From assembly GCA_029253285.1 (NCBI GenBank), contig JAQWZU010000094.1, positions 1 through 49,079 of the forward strand: DNA of 49,079 nt, read 5' to 3'. The notes beneath the pieces are model-generated. The model saw only the letters and a list, made by a program, of their open reading frames with translations. It did no database searches and was not told the DNA's origin. The position numbers were made by a program, and so were the translations under genes. This document shows positions 15,560 through 24,764 of this stretch, in pieces (the first letter of the stretch is position 1; each line of letters opens with the position of its first letter). This stretch comes from Akkermansiaceae bacterium (lineage in GTDB: Bacteria; Verrucomicrobiota; Verrucomicrobiia; Verrucomicrobiales; Akkermansiaceae).

Positions 15560-16972
15560 ATGAAAAAAATTCTCTTCCTGGCCCTCGCTCTCCCCGGTCT
15601 TCTCATGGCCGAAACTCTCAAGCCAAACGTCATCTACATTCTCGCCGACGATCTCGGCATTGGTGATCTCGGATGTTACGGGCAGAAAAAGCTCAAGACT
15701 CCCAACATCGATCGCCTTGCCAAGGAGGGCCTCCGTTTCACCAATCACTACTCAGGGAACACCGTTTGCTCTCCCACCCGCGCCATCCTCATGACCGGGC
15801 AACATCCCGGCATCGTCCACTGCCGCGGAAATGGCAACGAAGGCAGCTTCGCCCTCGATCCCAAAATGACCACCCTTCCCCGTATGTTCAAAAACGCGGG
15901 CTACGCCACCGGCGCTTATGGCAAATGGGGCCTCGGCACCACCAGTACGCCTGGCAACACCGATCCCCGCACTCATGGATTTGACCACTTCTCCGGCTGG
16001 AAAAGCCAGACCATCGCCCACACCTACTATCCCAAAGTCATCGTGCGCGACGGAAAGGAACAAGCTCTCAAAAAAGGCACCTTCGTCCACGACCTCATCA
16101 TGGAAGACGCCACCAATTTCATTAAGAAAAGCGCCGCCGCTAAAAAGCCTTTCTTCTGCTACATCCCCACCGCTGTTCCTCACGCCGCGATGCATGCGCC
16201 CAAGGAAATGCACGAAAAGTGGCGCAAGGTCTACCCGCAGTTCGACAAAGCCATCGGCAAGTATGGCGCCGGACCAGACAACGAGTGTCCCCCGGTCAAA
16301 AACCCCATCGCAGGCTTCGCCGCCATGATGGAAAACCTCGACAATCAAATCGGAGGTATCCTCGAAAATCTGAAGGAATTAGGCATCGACGACAACACCA
16401 TCGTCCTTTTTTCCAGCGACAATGGCGCCCATCGTGAAGGCGGACATAAGCCCGACTTCTGGGATTCCAACGGTCCCTACAAAGGTATTAAGCGCGATCT
16501 TTACGAGGGCGGAATCCACACGCCTTTCCTCGCCCGCTGGCCTGGAAAGATTAAAGCAGGCACCGACAGCAGCCATCTCAGCGCGCACTGGGACATCCTT
16601 GCCACCATGGCTGATCTCACCGGTCAGGCCGCGCCCAAACAAAGCAGCGGAATCTCCATGGTCCCGACTCTTCTCGGAAAGAACGCCGATCAAAAATCCC
16701 ACCAACACCTCTACTTCGAATTCCTCCGTGGAAAATCCAAAACCTACACCACCCGCGCTCTCCGCATGGGTGACTGGAAGGCCGTGCAACGCTCCAAGGG
16801 AAACAAAGGCCAGGAATTTCTCCCCATCGAACTCTACGATCTCGCCAGCGACATCGGTGAAACAAAAGACCTCGCCAAGAAACATCCCGGGCAAGTCCGC
16901 AAAATGGAAAAACTCATGGACGAGGCCCACACTCCCCTCATCGTGAAAGAGAAAAAAATCAGCCAACGATAA
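15560..16972 (+). CDS. Secreted formylglycine-type sulfatase (first of tandem pair)
   Basis: This is a 470-residue sulfatase with a signal peptide (MKKILFLALALPGLLMA). The metal-binding strand NVIYILADDLGIGDLGCYG is followed by the active-site signature CSPTRAILMTG, with Cys70 as the residue to be converted to formylglycine. AYGKWGLG follows, and later LFSSDNGAHREGG, which carries metal ligands. Sulfatases of this type remove sulfate esters from polysaccharides or small molecules. The exact substrate cannot be told from the sequence. The Cys at the active site implies an FGE or anSME maturase encoded elsewhere. The following sulfatase starts 2 bases after the stop, so the two form one transcript. 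Confidence 0.93.
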   Translation: MKKILFLALALPGLLMAETLKPNVIYILADDLGIGDLGCYGQKKLKTPNIDRLAKEGLRFTNHYSGNTVCSPTRAILMTGQHPGIVHCRGNGNEGSFALDPKMTTLPRMFKNAGYATGAYGKWGLGTTSTPGNTDPRTHGFDHFSGWKSQTIAHTYYPKVIVRDGKEQALKKGTFVHDLIMEDATNFIKKSAAAKKPFFCYIPTAVPHAAMHAPKEMHEKWRKVYPQFDKAIGKYGAGPDNECPPVKNPIAGFAAMMENLDNQIGGILENLKELGIDDNTIVLFSSDNGAHREGGHKPDFWDSNGPYKGIKRDLYEGGIHTPFLARWPGKIKAGTDSSHLSAHWDILATMADLTGQAAPKQSSGISMVPTLLGKNADQKSHQHLYFEFLRGKSKTYTTRALRMGDWKAVQRSKGNKGQEFLPIELYDLASDIGETKDLAKKHPGQVRKMEKLMDEAHTPLIVKEKKISQR

Positions 16973-16974
16973 TC

Positions 16975-18402
16975 ATGATCCACAAAGCCCTCCTCAGCAT
17001 CGTCTTCGCGGGACTTCTTTCCGCCAAAGACTCCAAGCCCAACTTTGTCTTCCTCCTCGTCGATGACCTCGGCTTGGGCGACTTCGGATGTTACGGCGCG
17101 AAGTTTTACGAAACCCCACACATCGACAAGCTCGCTGCGGACGGCATGCTCTTCACCAATGGATACGCCGCCTGCACCGTGTGCTCGCCCAGCCGCGCGG
17201 CCATCCTCAGCGGATGCTACCCCGCCCGCCTGAAACTCACCGACTGGATCACCGGCCACAAAAAACCCTTCGCCAAGCTCTCCGTTCCCAAGTGGGAAAC
17301 GCGCATCGACCACAAACGTGTCCTTCTGCCCGAAGCCCTCAAGGAGGCCGGCTATGCCACCGCCTTCTTTGGCAAATGGCACCTCATGCCCATCGGCCAG
17401 CCCGACTTCGATAAGCACTACCCCACCAGTCACGGATTCGACATCAACGTCGGCGGCCGCGAGTGGGGCCAGCCTAAAGGAAAGGGGAAATACTTCTCTC
17501 CCTTCGGCATGCCCGGCCTCGACGATGGCAAACCCGGCGACTTCCTCACCAACAAGCTCACCGATGCCGCCGTCGATTTTCTCGAAAAGAAACAGGACGA
17601 CCCCTTCCTCCTCTACTTCTCCTACTACACTGTCCACGGCCCGGTGATGGCGCCTCCCGCTCTGGTTAAAAAATACACCGAGAAAGCCAAAACCTTCAAC
17701 AATGCAAAAAACGAACACCTCGAACCACGTCGCGCCGGCATGGTCGAAGCCCTCGACAACAGTGTGGGTCGCCTCGTCGCCAAACTCGATGAACTTGGCA
17801 TCGCCGAGAACACCGTGATTATCCTCACCGGAGACAACGGCGGAAACTACGACACCACGACCGCCGGACTCAAAGGCTTCAAAGGCTTCTCTCACGAAGG
17901 CGGCGTCCGCGAACCCTTCGTCGTGAAGTGGCCCGCCAAAATCGCGCCAAAATCCACCTGTTCCGAAATGGTCATCGGCACCGACTTCTACCCTACCATG
18001 CTCGAAGCCGCTGGCCTCCCCGCCCGCCCCGATCAACACCGTGACGGCGTGAGCCTCCTCTCTCTCCTCAATGGGAAAAATGAACTCAAGCGCGACACTC
18101 TCTACTGGCACTACCCGCACTACCACCGGACCATGCCCTACGGAGCGATTCGCGAAAAAAACTGGAAGCTCATCGAGTTCTACGAAGAAGGGGACCTGGA
18201 ACTCTACGATCTCGCCAAAGATCCCCACGAAAAGAACAACCTCGCCACAAAGAACCCAAAGAAGGCGCAGGAGTTACTTGCCAAATTCAAGGCCTGGAAA
18301 AAATCTGTCGATGCCCAAGCCATGACTCCCAATCCCAACCACGACCCCAACCGGGAAAAGGGACGGGCCAAGAAGCCGAAGAAAAAGAAGACCACCAAAT
18401 AA
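16975..18402 (+). CDS. Secreted formylglycine-type sulfatase (second of tandem pair)
   Basis: This is a 475-residue sulfatase with a signal peptide (about 17 residues, ending LLSA). The metal strand is NFVFLLVDDLGLGDFGCYG, and the active site is CSPSRAAILSG with Cys70 as the formylglycine residue. AFFGKWHL and ILTGDNGGNYD carry further conserved residues. The C-terminal 25 residues are very basic (REKGRAKKPKKKKTTK), which is unusual and may bind acidic glycans or the cell surface. It differs clearly from the first sulfatase after the active site, so this is not a recent duplication. The pair probably act on two sulfate positions of one glycan. It converges with the DUF5916 gene. Confidence 0.93.
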   Translation: MIHKALLSIVFAGLLSAKDSKPNFVFLLVDDLGLGDFGCYGAKFYETPHIDKLAADGMLFTNGYAACTVCSPSRAAILSGCYPARLKLTDWITGHKKPFAKLSVPKWETRIDHKRVLLPEALKEAGYATAFFGKWHLMPIGQPDFDKHYPTSHGFDINVGGREWGQPKGKGKYFSPFGMPGLDDGKPGDFLTNKLTDAAVDFLEKKQDDPFLLYFSYYTVHGPVMAPPALVKKYTEKAKTFNNAKNEHLEPRRAGMVEALDNSVGRLVAKLDELGIAENTVIILTGDNGGNYDTTTAGLKGFKGFSHEGGVREPFVVKWPAKIAPKSTCSEMVIGTDFYPTMLEAAGLPARPDQHRDGVSLLSLLNGKNELKRDTLYWHYPHYHRTMPYGAIREKNWKLIEFYEEGDLELYDLAKDPHEKNNLATKNPKKAQELLAKFKAWKKSVDAQAMTPNPNHDPNREKGRAKKPKKKKTTK

Positions 18403-18428
18403 TCTTCGACCCGATTCCGGGGGGGCGC

Positions 18429-20582
18429 CTAAAACCTCCACGTCCATCCCACCTTTGCGACGGCCTCCCGTCCGACGCTTTCATAGCGTCTTTCCGCACC
18501 CACTTTCGCCAGGCTCTGGTTAACCACAAAGTAAACATCACTCCCCGGCTTCACCGTCCACCGCACCCGCCCGTTGAGACCAACTTCCTCGGAAACGTTG
18601 TCGTATTGCACATCACCGGTCAGCAGCAAATTGCTCGTCGGCGTCCATTGCACCGCGCTGTTGACCACAAGGGTATGAAAATCGCCTCCCGGCAGTTGAT
18701 GCCAGGCATTAGCTGCCGAAATTCGGGTAGCCCAATCCGGGCCGGGCTTCCAAAAGACATTCAATTCGATCTCCTGTCTTTGCCCGCCCAAATATTCTCC
18801 GGCGCTGGCCTCCAACTCACCTCCCCACTCCCACGACGAAGGCGTTTCGATCCCGCCAAATAATTTCGTGCTCCGGTAATCTCCCACCGGAACAACCACC
18901 CCATCCGAAATTTCGAAATCCTCAAGAAAGCGCTCCCATTCGTGCTCGATTCCTAACTGAATCTCGCCACCTCCCTTGCGCTCAAAGGTCACATCGAATT
19001 CATATTCTTCCGAGAGAATTTCCCAGTCCAGATCTGCATCAAACCCAGCCGAAAAATCAAAATCAATTTCATTCCATCGACTCCCTGCCGGCTCCGTTTC
19101 ATAGGAAAAAAACGAAGTGAATTCATAAATCCCCGGTCGCCTCACAAAGCCCATCGCCGGATCCAAATCCTCTCCCACCCGCTGGAGTCCCATCCGCATG
19201 TAGATCGGGTTGTTCGGATAAATCGCCGTCAATCCCCAGCCATAATCTTCCACCCCTTCATTCTCGGTCTGCATGTACCAGCCAATCAACTCCCCCGTCT
19301 TCGCTTCTTGTCCCTGAAATCGGCTATCCTTCAGGTGGAAATCCAGACCATAGGTTCGCGCCGAACCATTTCCCCTCGGATCACCGTCCGTCACAATCGC
19401 CCCCACAGTGGACTCTCCAAACAGATCGTAAGTCACTCGTCCTGCAAACACGTCATCCGCCAGCAGGGAACCTTTGTCTTCCAGGCCCACTCCCAGCACC
19501 CCAAGATTCCACTTCCCGATTTTCCCGGTCAACTTCGCACCCATCTCGATCGGCACCCGCTCCCCATCCCCAGACAATCCAATCGTCCGTGAATGAAAAG
19601 GCAGCGGACTACGACGAATCCTCCCAAATCGAAAATATCGAGCATCCTCCAAAAAGAAGGAACGCTTCTCCGGAAAGAATATCGGAAAGCGAGTCGTGTT
19701 GACCACCCGCTCATCCACTTCCGTGTTTGCAAAATCCGTCTGCCAAGTCCACGTCGCCGTCAACGACGGCGTGATGCGGTAAAACAGATCCATCGAGGGC
19801 TCGAGTTCCGTTGTCACCGACCCGTTCTCGTCCTCCCTCCAGCGCGCAACCGCCGTCGGGCGCACATCCAAACCCAAACCCGTCTTCAACTCACGCATCC
19901 CCGTGATCCGACCCGCTCCCTCCAATGCATACAGCGACTTCTGCCTCGTCGCCGAAGCCCAACGCAACTTCTCCTCCCTCCGCCGAATCACCCGCTCGAT
20001 ATTAAATCCCCAGCTCTCTTGGTCCGGCTCGAAGGATATGCTTCGAAAAGGAATTTCCACCTCCGCCACCCAACCGTCCGCCGTCACCCGCGTCTTGGCC
20101 TGCCAAATACAATCCCATTCCATCTCAGGGCGGTTTCCCGCCCGCACAATCCCGTCACCCAGGCTCCCGCCCGCCGCGATCCCAAAAAAGTATCCCTCCG
20201 TCCCCCGCGCAAAGGGATCGAGGACAATTCGCAAGCGATCATCTCCCGACCCCGTCGAGTCCCTCCGTCGGTCCCGTGCGAGCACTCCCGCCGGCGTTCC
20301 GTCAAAACAAGTCACTCCCAAATAAAGCGCCTCGTCCGTCCGCATCAAACGCACCTCCGTCCGCTCCGACGGCTTGGCGCCCTCACGCGGTTCAACCTGC
20401 CCCAGATTTGAAATCGTCGCAGCCCGCCCCCATTCCACTTCATTCAGAACCCCGTCAATCTTCGGCTTCTCCTCAACCCGTTGGGGCTTCAGCACATGCT
20501 GCCCCAACCCGGCCCCCATCATTCCGAGCGAAAGCATCACCACGATCCTCCCGGTTTTGTTAATTATTAAGCTCTCACTCAT
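18429..20582 (-). CDS. CBM9-like / DUF5916 outer-membrane-type protein
   Basis: This is a 717-residue exported protein. After a hydrophobic start (RIVVMLSLGMMGAGLG), residues about 35-210 form a CBM9-like sugar-binding domain: KPKIDGVLNEVEWGRA, ALYLGVTCFDG, DRLRIVLDPFARG, WVAEVEIPFRSISF. The remainder matches DUF5916, predicted to form a beta-barrel, with alternating hydrophobic strands, FFPEKRSFFLED and a terminal aromatic, WTWRF. Such proteins are common in Bacteroidetes and Verrucomicrobia and are thought to sit in the outer membrane, but their job is unknown. The frame runs upstream to 20720. I prefer the ATG at 20582 (or 20600), because the extra N-terminus would overlap the remnant at 20635-20775. 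Confidence 0.8.
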   Translation of the reverse strand: MSESLIINKTGRIVVMLSLGMMGAGLGQHVLKPQRVEEKPKIDGVLNEVEWGRAATISNLGQVEPREGAKPSERTEVRLMRTDEALYLGVTCFDGTPAGVLARDRRRDSTGSGDDRLRIVLDPFARGTEGYFFGIAAGGSLGDGIVRAGNRPEMEWDCIWQAKTRVTADGWVAEVEIPFRSISFEPDQESWGFNIERVIRRREEKLRWASATRQKSLYALEGAGRITGMRELKTGLGLDVRPTAVARWREDENGSVTTELEPSMDLFYRITPSLTATWTWQTDFANTEVDERVVNTTRFPIFFPEKRSFFLEDARYFRFGRIRRSPLPFHSRTIGLSGDGERVPIEMGAKLTGKIGKWNLGVLGVGLEDKGSLLADDVFAGRVTYDLFGESTVGAIVTDGDPRGNGSARTYGLDFHLKDSRFQGQEAKTGELIGWYMQTENEGVEDYGWGLTAIYPNNPIYMRMGLQRVGEDLDPAMGFVRRPGIYEFTSFFSYETEPAGSRWNEIDFDFSAGFDADLDWEILSEEYEFDVTFERKGGGEIQLGIEHEWERFLEDFEISDGVVVPVGDYRSTKLFGGIETPSSWEWGGELEASAGEYLGGQRQEIELNVFWKPGPDWATRISAANAWHQLPGGDFHTLVVNSAVQWTPTSNLLLTGDVQYDNVSEEVGLNGRVRWTVKPGSDVYFVVNQSLAKVGAERRYESVGREAVAKVGWTWRF

Positions 20583-20634
20583 CCGTTCGTCAGCCGCCAT
20601 AGAAACCAAATCGCTAATCTCCCTTTTTAGTCCC

Positions 20635-20775
20635 CTAGTCATGGCAATCGTCACAATAGAAATGAAGTAAATCATCCACCTGTTTGGGCACCTTGAAATC
20701 CAACTTGCCCCCTCGCTCATCAGCCAATGCCAACGAAATAAAAAAAGGGCAAAAAAGAAGCCAAAGAAGTCGCAT
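20635..20775 (-). pseudogene. Remnant of a secreted planctomycete-type cytochrome c (DUF1592-like) N-terminus
   Basis: This short frame encodes a signal peptide (MRLLWLLFCPFFISLALA) and then a stretch ending VDDLLHFYCDDCHD before a TAG stop. C-x-x-C-H preceded by Y/F is the haem-type motif at the start of DUF1592/DUF1588 proteins, such as the intact one at 30046-32415 (DYCFDCHGDGKMKGDF). Reading past the stop in the same frame gives GTKKGD, another stop, then RFGFYGG, which echoes the xGxxKGDF continuation of that family. This looks like the truncated and decaying start of such a gene, with the DUF5916 gene now following. A genuine 46-residue secreted peptide is the less likely alternative. 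Confidence 0.5.
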
Positions 20776-20912
20776 CAGGCAGGGATTAAGAAAAAGCATG
20801 AGCCAAAGCCATCTCATTTACGCCCCGCCACAAGTATTCTGTCAGAGACCGATATCCGCCCTGAGCTCTCAAATTCCTAGTAGTCATCTTCCATCTGTGC
20901 CAAACTCGGTGC

Positions 20913-21413
20913 ATGTCAGATGAATCATCGCGAACAGACCTCTTGTGGGAAACGATTCAGCAAAAGGAAGATTACCCTATTTTCCGGCTTTGCTATCTCA
21001 GCAAGCCCACCAAACCCTTCACTGCTGAGGACCTCGACGACATCGAGAGCAAATCGATCATCGCCAACAACGAGCGTGATGTCACCGGCCTCCTGATTGT
21101 CAACGATGACCGGATTCTCCAGATTCTCGAAGGATCCGAAGACTCGGTCCGAAAACTCTATACCAAGATCGAAGCCGACAGCCGCCATACCATGCTCAAG
21201 TTGGCCTCTGCTGTGGAAGACGAAGTGCGCCTCCTCTATAAATGGAGCATGGTCGTCCGGGGATTGGCCGGAACTCCCACGAAATTATTGGAACAGTTCA
21301 GCCAGGTTTACGACGAACTCTTGGCCGCCGAGCCACAGGCAGAAATCTCCATTGATCATGTCGATCTCTTCCGAGAAATCGCGCTCTTCGATACTCTCCC
21401 GAAGAAGGTTTGA
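20913..21413 (+). CDS. BLUF-domain blue-light sensor
   Basis: BLUF proteins bind FAD and respond to blue light through a hydrogen-bond switch. All key residues are present at the spacing known from AppA: Tyr28 (FRLCYLS), Asn52, Gln70 (RILQILEG), Trp111 and Met113 (KWSMVV). The core domain spans about residues 23-117. A 20-residue N-terminal extension and a C-terminal helix of about 45 residues complete the 166-residue protein. There is no effector domain, so it must act by binding a partner, as short BLUF proteins such as YcgF relatives or PixD do. No obvious partner is adjacent. The following minus-strand gene encodes a small basic protein. Photocycle function is inferred from residue conservation. 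Confidence 0.92.
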   Translation: MSDESSRTDLLWETIQQKEDYPIFRLCYLSKPTKPFTAEDLDDIESKSIIANNERDVTGLLIVNDDRILQILEGSEDSVRKLYTKIEADSRHTMLKLASAVEDEVRLLYKWSMVVRGLAGTPTKLLEQFSQVYDELLAAEPQAEISIDHVDLFREIALFDTLPKKV

Positions 21414-21479
21414 GAAAGAGGACACCCGCCATGGTCGCCCAATCAATCAGAAAGGACGTCCTTCAGAATCCGATGGGGC

Positions 21480-21683
21480 TTACTCGGAAGCACACTCTTT
21501 TGCCACTTTGGCAGGGTGCTTCAGCTTATCGCGAACGTCTTTGGGGTTCATGGCAGCCACGGTCACTTCGTCCATTCCCAAAGCGACAAGACGCTTCCGA
21601 TGGTCGTTTTGACGTTTGTTTCTCGCTGAATTCGACTTTGTAGGACGATTTCTGTTTTTGTTACGCGCTTGTGTTGAGGCCAT
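21480..21683 (-). CDS. Small basic protein of unknown function
   Basis: This is a 67-residue hydrophilic protein with a strongly basic first half (ARNKNRNRPTKSNSARNKRQNDHRKR, quoted in part as ARNKNRNRPTK and ARNKRQNDHRKR) and a second half with VALGMDEVTVAAMNPKDVRDKL. AGGAAA lies upstream of the ATG at 21683. The composition suggests nucleic-acid or ribosome binding. I recognise no family. It converges with the BLUF gene, 66 bases apart. The clean start, balanced codon use and composition unlike random shadow frames support a real gene. Confidence 0.6.
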   Translation of the reverse strand: MASTQARNKNRNRPTKSNSARNKRQNDHRKRLVALGMDEVTVAAMNPKDVRDKLKHPAKVAKECASE

Positions 21684-21938
21684 GGTGGTATTTTTTTCCT
21701 AGCTGAAAGAGGAGTTCCTGTTGATTGGCTAGGTCAATCTCAAGAACGCGGCCTATGTAGGTTCGATGGAGGCCCCGGTCAACTGGAATTCTGGCTCAAG
21801 CGGGGTGTAATCAAGGGGATTGATCCGCGCAGTGTCCTAAACGGGCGCTGGGGACCGGGACACATCCTGAGAATCTTGCAACCACGGGCACTCTCCAAGC
21901 AAAGCGCCGGACGGGGAAAGACACTGCCCCCCGGGAGT

Positions 21939-23075
21939 CTACTGCAGAATCTTTTTGATCACCGGCTCGATTCCATCGGCCATTTTCATAAAGCCAAGAT
22001 CGGTTGGGTGAACGCCATCAACCGTGCATTCGTCGGCATGCTCTCCGAGAAGCGTTCCTCCATCGAGGAAATGGATGTTGGCATCCCCTCCCGCTCGCCG
22101 GGCCTTCACAAGGTCCGCCTGAAATTTCGCCCGGGCCTGAACCGCGGCGAGTTGAGGACGCCCGAATAATTCGCCCGCATAGCGGATCTTGGAAATGATG
22201 AGGATGGGAATGTCTTTGTCCTGAGCACGAAGGAGATCCACGAATGGCCCAAGTGTTTGCCGAATTGATTCTCCGGCGTTGGCTTCGTAGTCGAGGACGA
22301 TGAGCTTCTTCCGATCGATCTGATTAATAAGCTTTGCCAAAGCCGGCTCGCCTCTGCCATTGCCGGAGAAACCGAGATTTACAAATTCCCTATTCAAGCG
22401 ACGACTGAGGATATTGGTGTAGGCCATGCCCGGACGCGCGGCGCATCCACCTTGCGTGATCGAAGTTCCATAAACAACAATCGGCCCGTCATCCACATAC
22501 GGCAAGGGAGGGGCCACCGTCGCGCCCGCCACCACACCGACCTCAACGGACTCGACGCCATTGTAGAGCGGGAAATTCAAAGTGAAGTGGCGCATGCTTT
22601 TCGTGCTATTCATGAGCGTCACTTCATATTCCTTGGCCTGCGCGCCAAACCTGGCCGTGGCAAGGTAGCGTTGCTTCAAGGGGCCGCCAACATAGAGATC
22701 GAAGCCGCTCTGCCCGGTCGCGGGCATATGATACATCCCGGACACCTGACGCAGCTTCACCCTCAGCAAAACTTTGGGGCTATCCGACTGGAACTGAATC
22801 TGCCCGCCCGCCGTTGAATTCGCCAGGCTGTCAACGGCCCCGCGAATCGGCCACTGGGGTTTCACCGGCAACCTGCGATAAACCTTGTCCTCGCCAATCC
22901 AAGGGAACCCGACGAGTCGAAACGGTACAGCGCGCGGATCGAACCAAGCGATCCCTTTCGAATCTGCCTTTTCCAGGGTCATGTTTGGATCGAGCTTTTC
23001 GATATCGATTTCCTGAGCCCGGAGGATTGAGCCGAACATCGAAAGGCAAAGAGCGAGAGAGAGGAGGTATTTCAT
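21939..23075 (-). CDS. Secreted SGNH/GDSL hydrolase with GxDLY N-terminal domain
   Basis: This is a 378-residue esterase-type protein with a signal peptide (MKYLLSLALCLSMFGSILRA). The N-terminal domain contains GFDLYVGG, the GxDLY motif of the beta-sandwich found before some SGNH hydrolases. The catalytic domain starts VVYGTSITQGGCAARPG, with the nucleophile Ser in GTSITQGG. It continues NLGFSGNGRGEP (block II/III Gly and Asn) and ends with DGVHPTDLG (Asp and His of the triad). Enzymes of this build remove acyl groups from carbohydrates. The frame extends upstream to 23120, but the ATG at 23075 begins the signal peptide. No neighbour on the same strand shares its transcript, so it is likely a single gene. 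Confidence 0.88.
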   Translation of the reverse strand: MKYLLSLALCLSMFGSILRAQEIDIEKLDPNMTLEKADSKGIAWFDPRAVPFRLVGFPWIGEDKVYRRLPVKPQWPIRGAVDSLANSTAGGQIQFQSDSPKVLLRVKLRQVSGMYHMPATGQSGFDLYVGGPLKQRYLATARFGAQAKEYEVTLMNSTKSMRHFTLNFPLYNGVESVEVGVVAGATVAPPLPYVDDGPIVVYGTSITQGGCAARPGMAYTNILSRRLNREFVNLGFSGNGRGEPALAKLINQIDRKKLIVLDYEANAGESIRQTLGPFVDLLRAQDKDIPILIISKIRYAGELFGRPQLAAVQARAKFQADLVKARRAGGDANIHFLDGGTLLGEHADECTVDGVHPTDLGFMKMADGIEPVIKKILQ

Positions 23076-23327
23076 GAGATATTGAAGACTAACTTTGGGG
23101 CCTTGGCGATCACTGAACAATCCCTTCCAGCCTGTCTTCGGGCTTTCCGATGATCACTTTTAAAACCTTCATTGTCCCAATGATTCTAAGACAACTCATC
23201 ATCACCCCAAAGCATTGAATCACCCCATCTAGGAACCGGGGAGCCGATAAGGGCCAAAATTGACAGAGTAATCCACTCCCCAATCTGATCGGCAAATGAC
23301 CGTTTCGGTGATTGCCCCCTTAGAAAG

Positions 23328-24764
23328 ATGGCGTATCTTGCAACCATCATCAATTATTCACGTCGCCGTTTACTCCAAGGAAGTCTTGCTGGTGGAGCTA
23401 CCGGTCTGTTAACCGGACACGGTCAGGGTCAGGATCAAGGCGCTGTCGAAGCAAACGTAACGAGAAAAAAACCACGCGGGATTATTTTCTGTGTTTCGGA
23501 CGGGATGAGCCAGGGCGTAATCTCAATGACGGAGGCTTTCTCAAATCAAGTGCGCGGCAAGGGAACCCATTGGTGGGAATTAATGGCAGGCGGAAAAGCA
23601 GTCCTTGGGCTCATGGATACCGCGTCCTCAAGTTCCATGGTGACCGACTCCGCTGCCGCCTCTTCAGCCTGGGGTTCCGGAAAGCGCGTGCCGAATGGAC
23701 AAATCAATTTCGACGCGAACGGAAGGAGACTCGAATCGATCGGCGAGACTCTGGAAAAGGGAAACGTGCGCCTCGGATTAGTGTCGACGGCAAGTATTAC
23801 GCATGCCACTCCAGCCGGTTTCGCCGCTTCTGTCATTAAACGGGGCCAAGAGGATCACATCGCGACGCAATACCTCAATCGCGTTGATGTCATCCTGGGT
23901 GGGGGCTCGAAGTTTTTTGACGCAAAAACGCGAAAGGACAAAAGGGATCTTTTCGGAGATTTCGCGAAGGAAAAGTATGAGGTCATCCGCTCGCGGGACG
24001 GGCTTTTGAAATCAAAATCCAAGAAAATTCTTGGCACCTTTTCTTCCGGATACATCCCCTACTCCATTGACCGTGATCAGGATGAGGTAATGCAAAAGGC
24101 GGTTCCGACTCTTTCCGAGATGAGCGAAGCGGCCCTGTCTCGTTTTTTAGATGACGATGCCCCTTTCCTGATGCAAGTCGAAGGAGCCCGCATCGATCAT
24201 GCCGCGCATAAAAATGACATCGGAGCAATTTTGAACGAGCAAATGGCCTTTGATGACGCCGTCGGAAAAATGTTGGCCATGACCGAGGGCCGCGACGACA
24301 TCCTCTTCGTTTTGACCAGCGATCACGGGAATGCCAACCCTGGTCTCAATGGCACGGGAGCTGGCTACCGTCAGACCAATGAGCACTTCTCCAGAATCGC
24401 CCGCATCAAAGGATCCACAGAGTGGTTTCTCCAGCAATGGGGAAAGACCAAAACGAAATCCGCAGCGGAGATGGGCAAACTGATGGAAGCGACCTATGGC
24501 TTCAAGCCCTCGCCCCGGGAACTGGAAGCCGTCATGGATCGTACTGCCGGAAAGAAAGTCACCCAGTGGAGCAATCAGCTCTCCAACCCGGTCGGCCTTC
24601 TGGGGCAGATTGTCGGCAATGTTACTGGAGTCGGCTGGACCGGCATCTGCCACACCTCCGATCCGACGCAGATGACCTCCATCGGACCGGGGGCAGAAAA
24701 CTTCGCTGGCTTGGTGAGAAACGATTCGATTCGTGATCGCCTGCTCGACCTCATATTGGGCTAG
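23328..24764 (+). CDS. Tat-exported alkaline phosphatase (PhoA superfamily)
   Basis: This is a 478-residue phosphatase with a twin-arginine signal (YSRRRLLQGSLAGGATG), implying export in folded, metal-loaded form. The catalytic domain shows the first metal Asp in FCVSDGMSQG (Asp58), the nucleophile Ser108 in MVTDSAAASSAWGSG, STASITHATPAGFA, then VEGARIDHAAHKND with metal ligands, and LTSDHGNANPG with Asp and His. It hydrolyses phosphate monoesters outside the cytoplasm. The PiT phosphate transporter follows about 460 bases downstream on the same strand, suggesting a phosphate-scavenging pair. TTGACA at 23260-23265 could be a -35 element, but no convincing -10 or Pho box was found. The start is set by the Tat signal. 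Confidence 0.9.
   Translation: MAYLATIINYSRRRLLQGSLAGGATGLLTGHGQGQDQGAVEANVTRKKPRGIIFCVSDGMSQGVISMTEAFSNQVRGKGTHWWELMAGGKAVLGLMDTASSSSMVTDSAAASSAWGSGKRVPNGQINFDANGRRLESIGETLEKGNVRLGLVSTASITHATPAGFAASVIKRGQEDHIATQYLNRVDVILGGGSKFFDAKTRKDKRDLFGDFAKEKYEVIRSRDGLLKSKSKKILGTFSSGYIPYSIDRDQDEVMQKAVPTLSEMSEAALSRFLDDDAPFLMQVEGARIDHAAHKNDIGAILNEQMAFDDAVGKMLAMTEGRDDILFVLTSDHGNANPGLNGTGAGYRQTNEHFSRIARIKGSTEWFLQQWGKTKTKSAAEMGKLMEATYGFKPSPRELEAVMDRTAGKKVTQWSNQLSNPVGLLGQIVGNVTGVGWTGICHTSDPTQMTSIGPGAENFAGLVRNDSIRDRLLDLILG

Noticed and set aside
16834-18228. 464-codon minus-strand frame opposite the tandem sulfatases
   Set aside because: It is antisense to two clear sulfatase genes, spans their junction and has the Gly/Val/Glu-rich composition of a shadow frame.
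21452-21463. 12-bp palindrome AAGGACGTCCTT after the BLUF gene
   Set aside because: No T run follows and it lies between convergent gene ends. It is too short to claim as a site.
23260-23288. TTGACA upstream of the alkaline phosphatase as a promoter
   Set aside because: The -35 match is perfect but no acceptable -10 lies 16-18 bases downstream.
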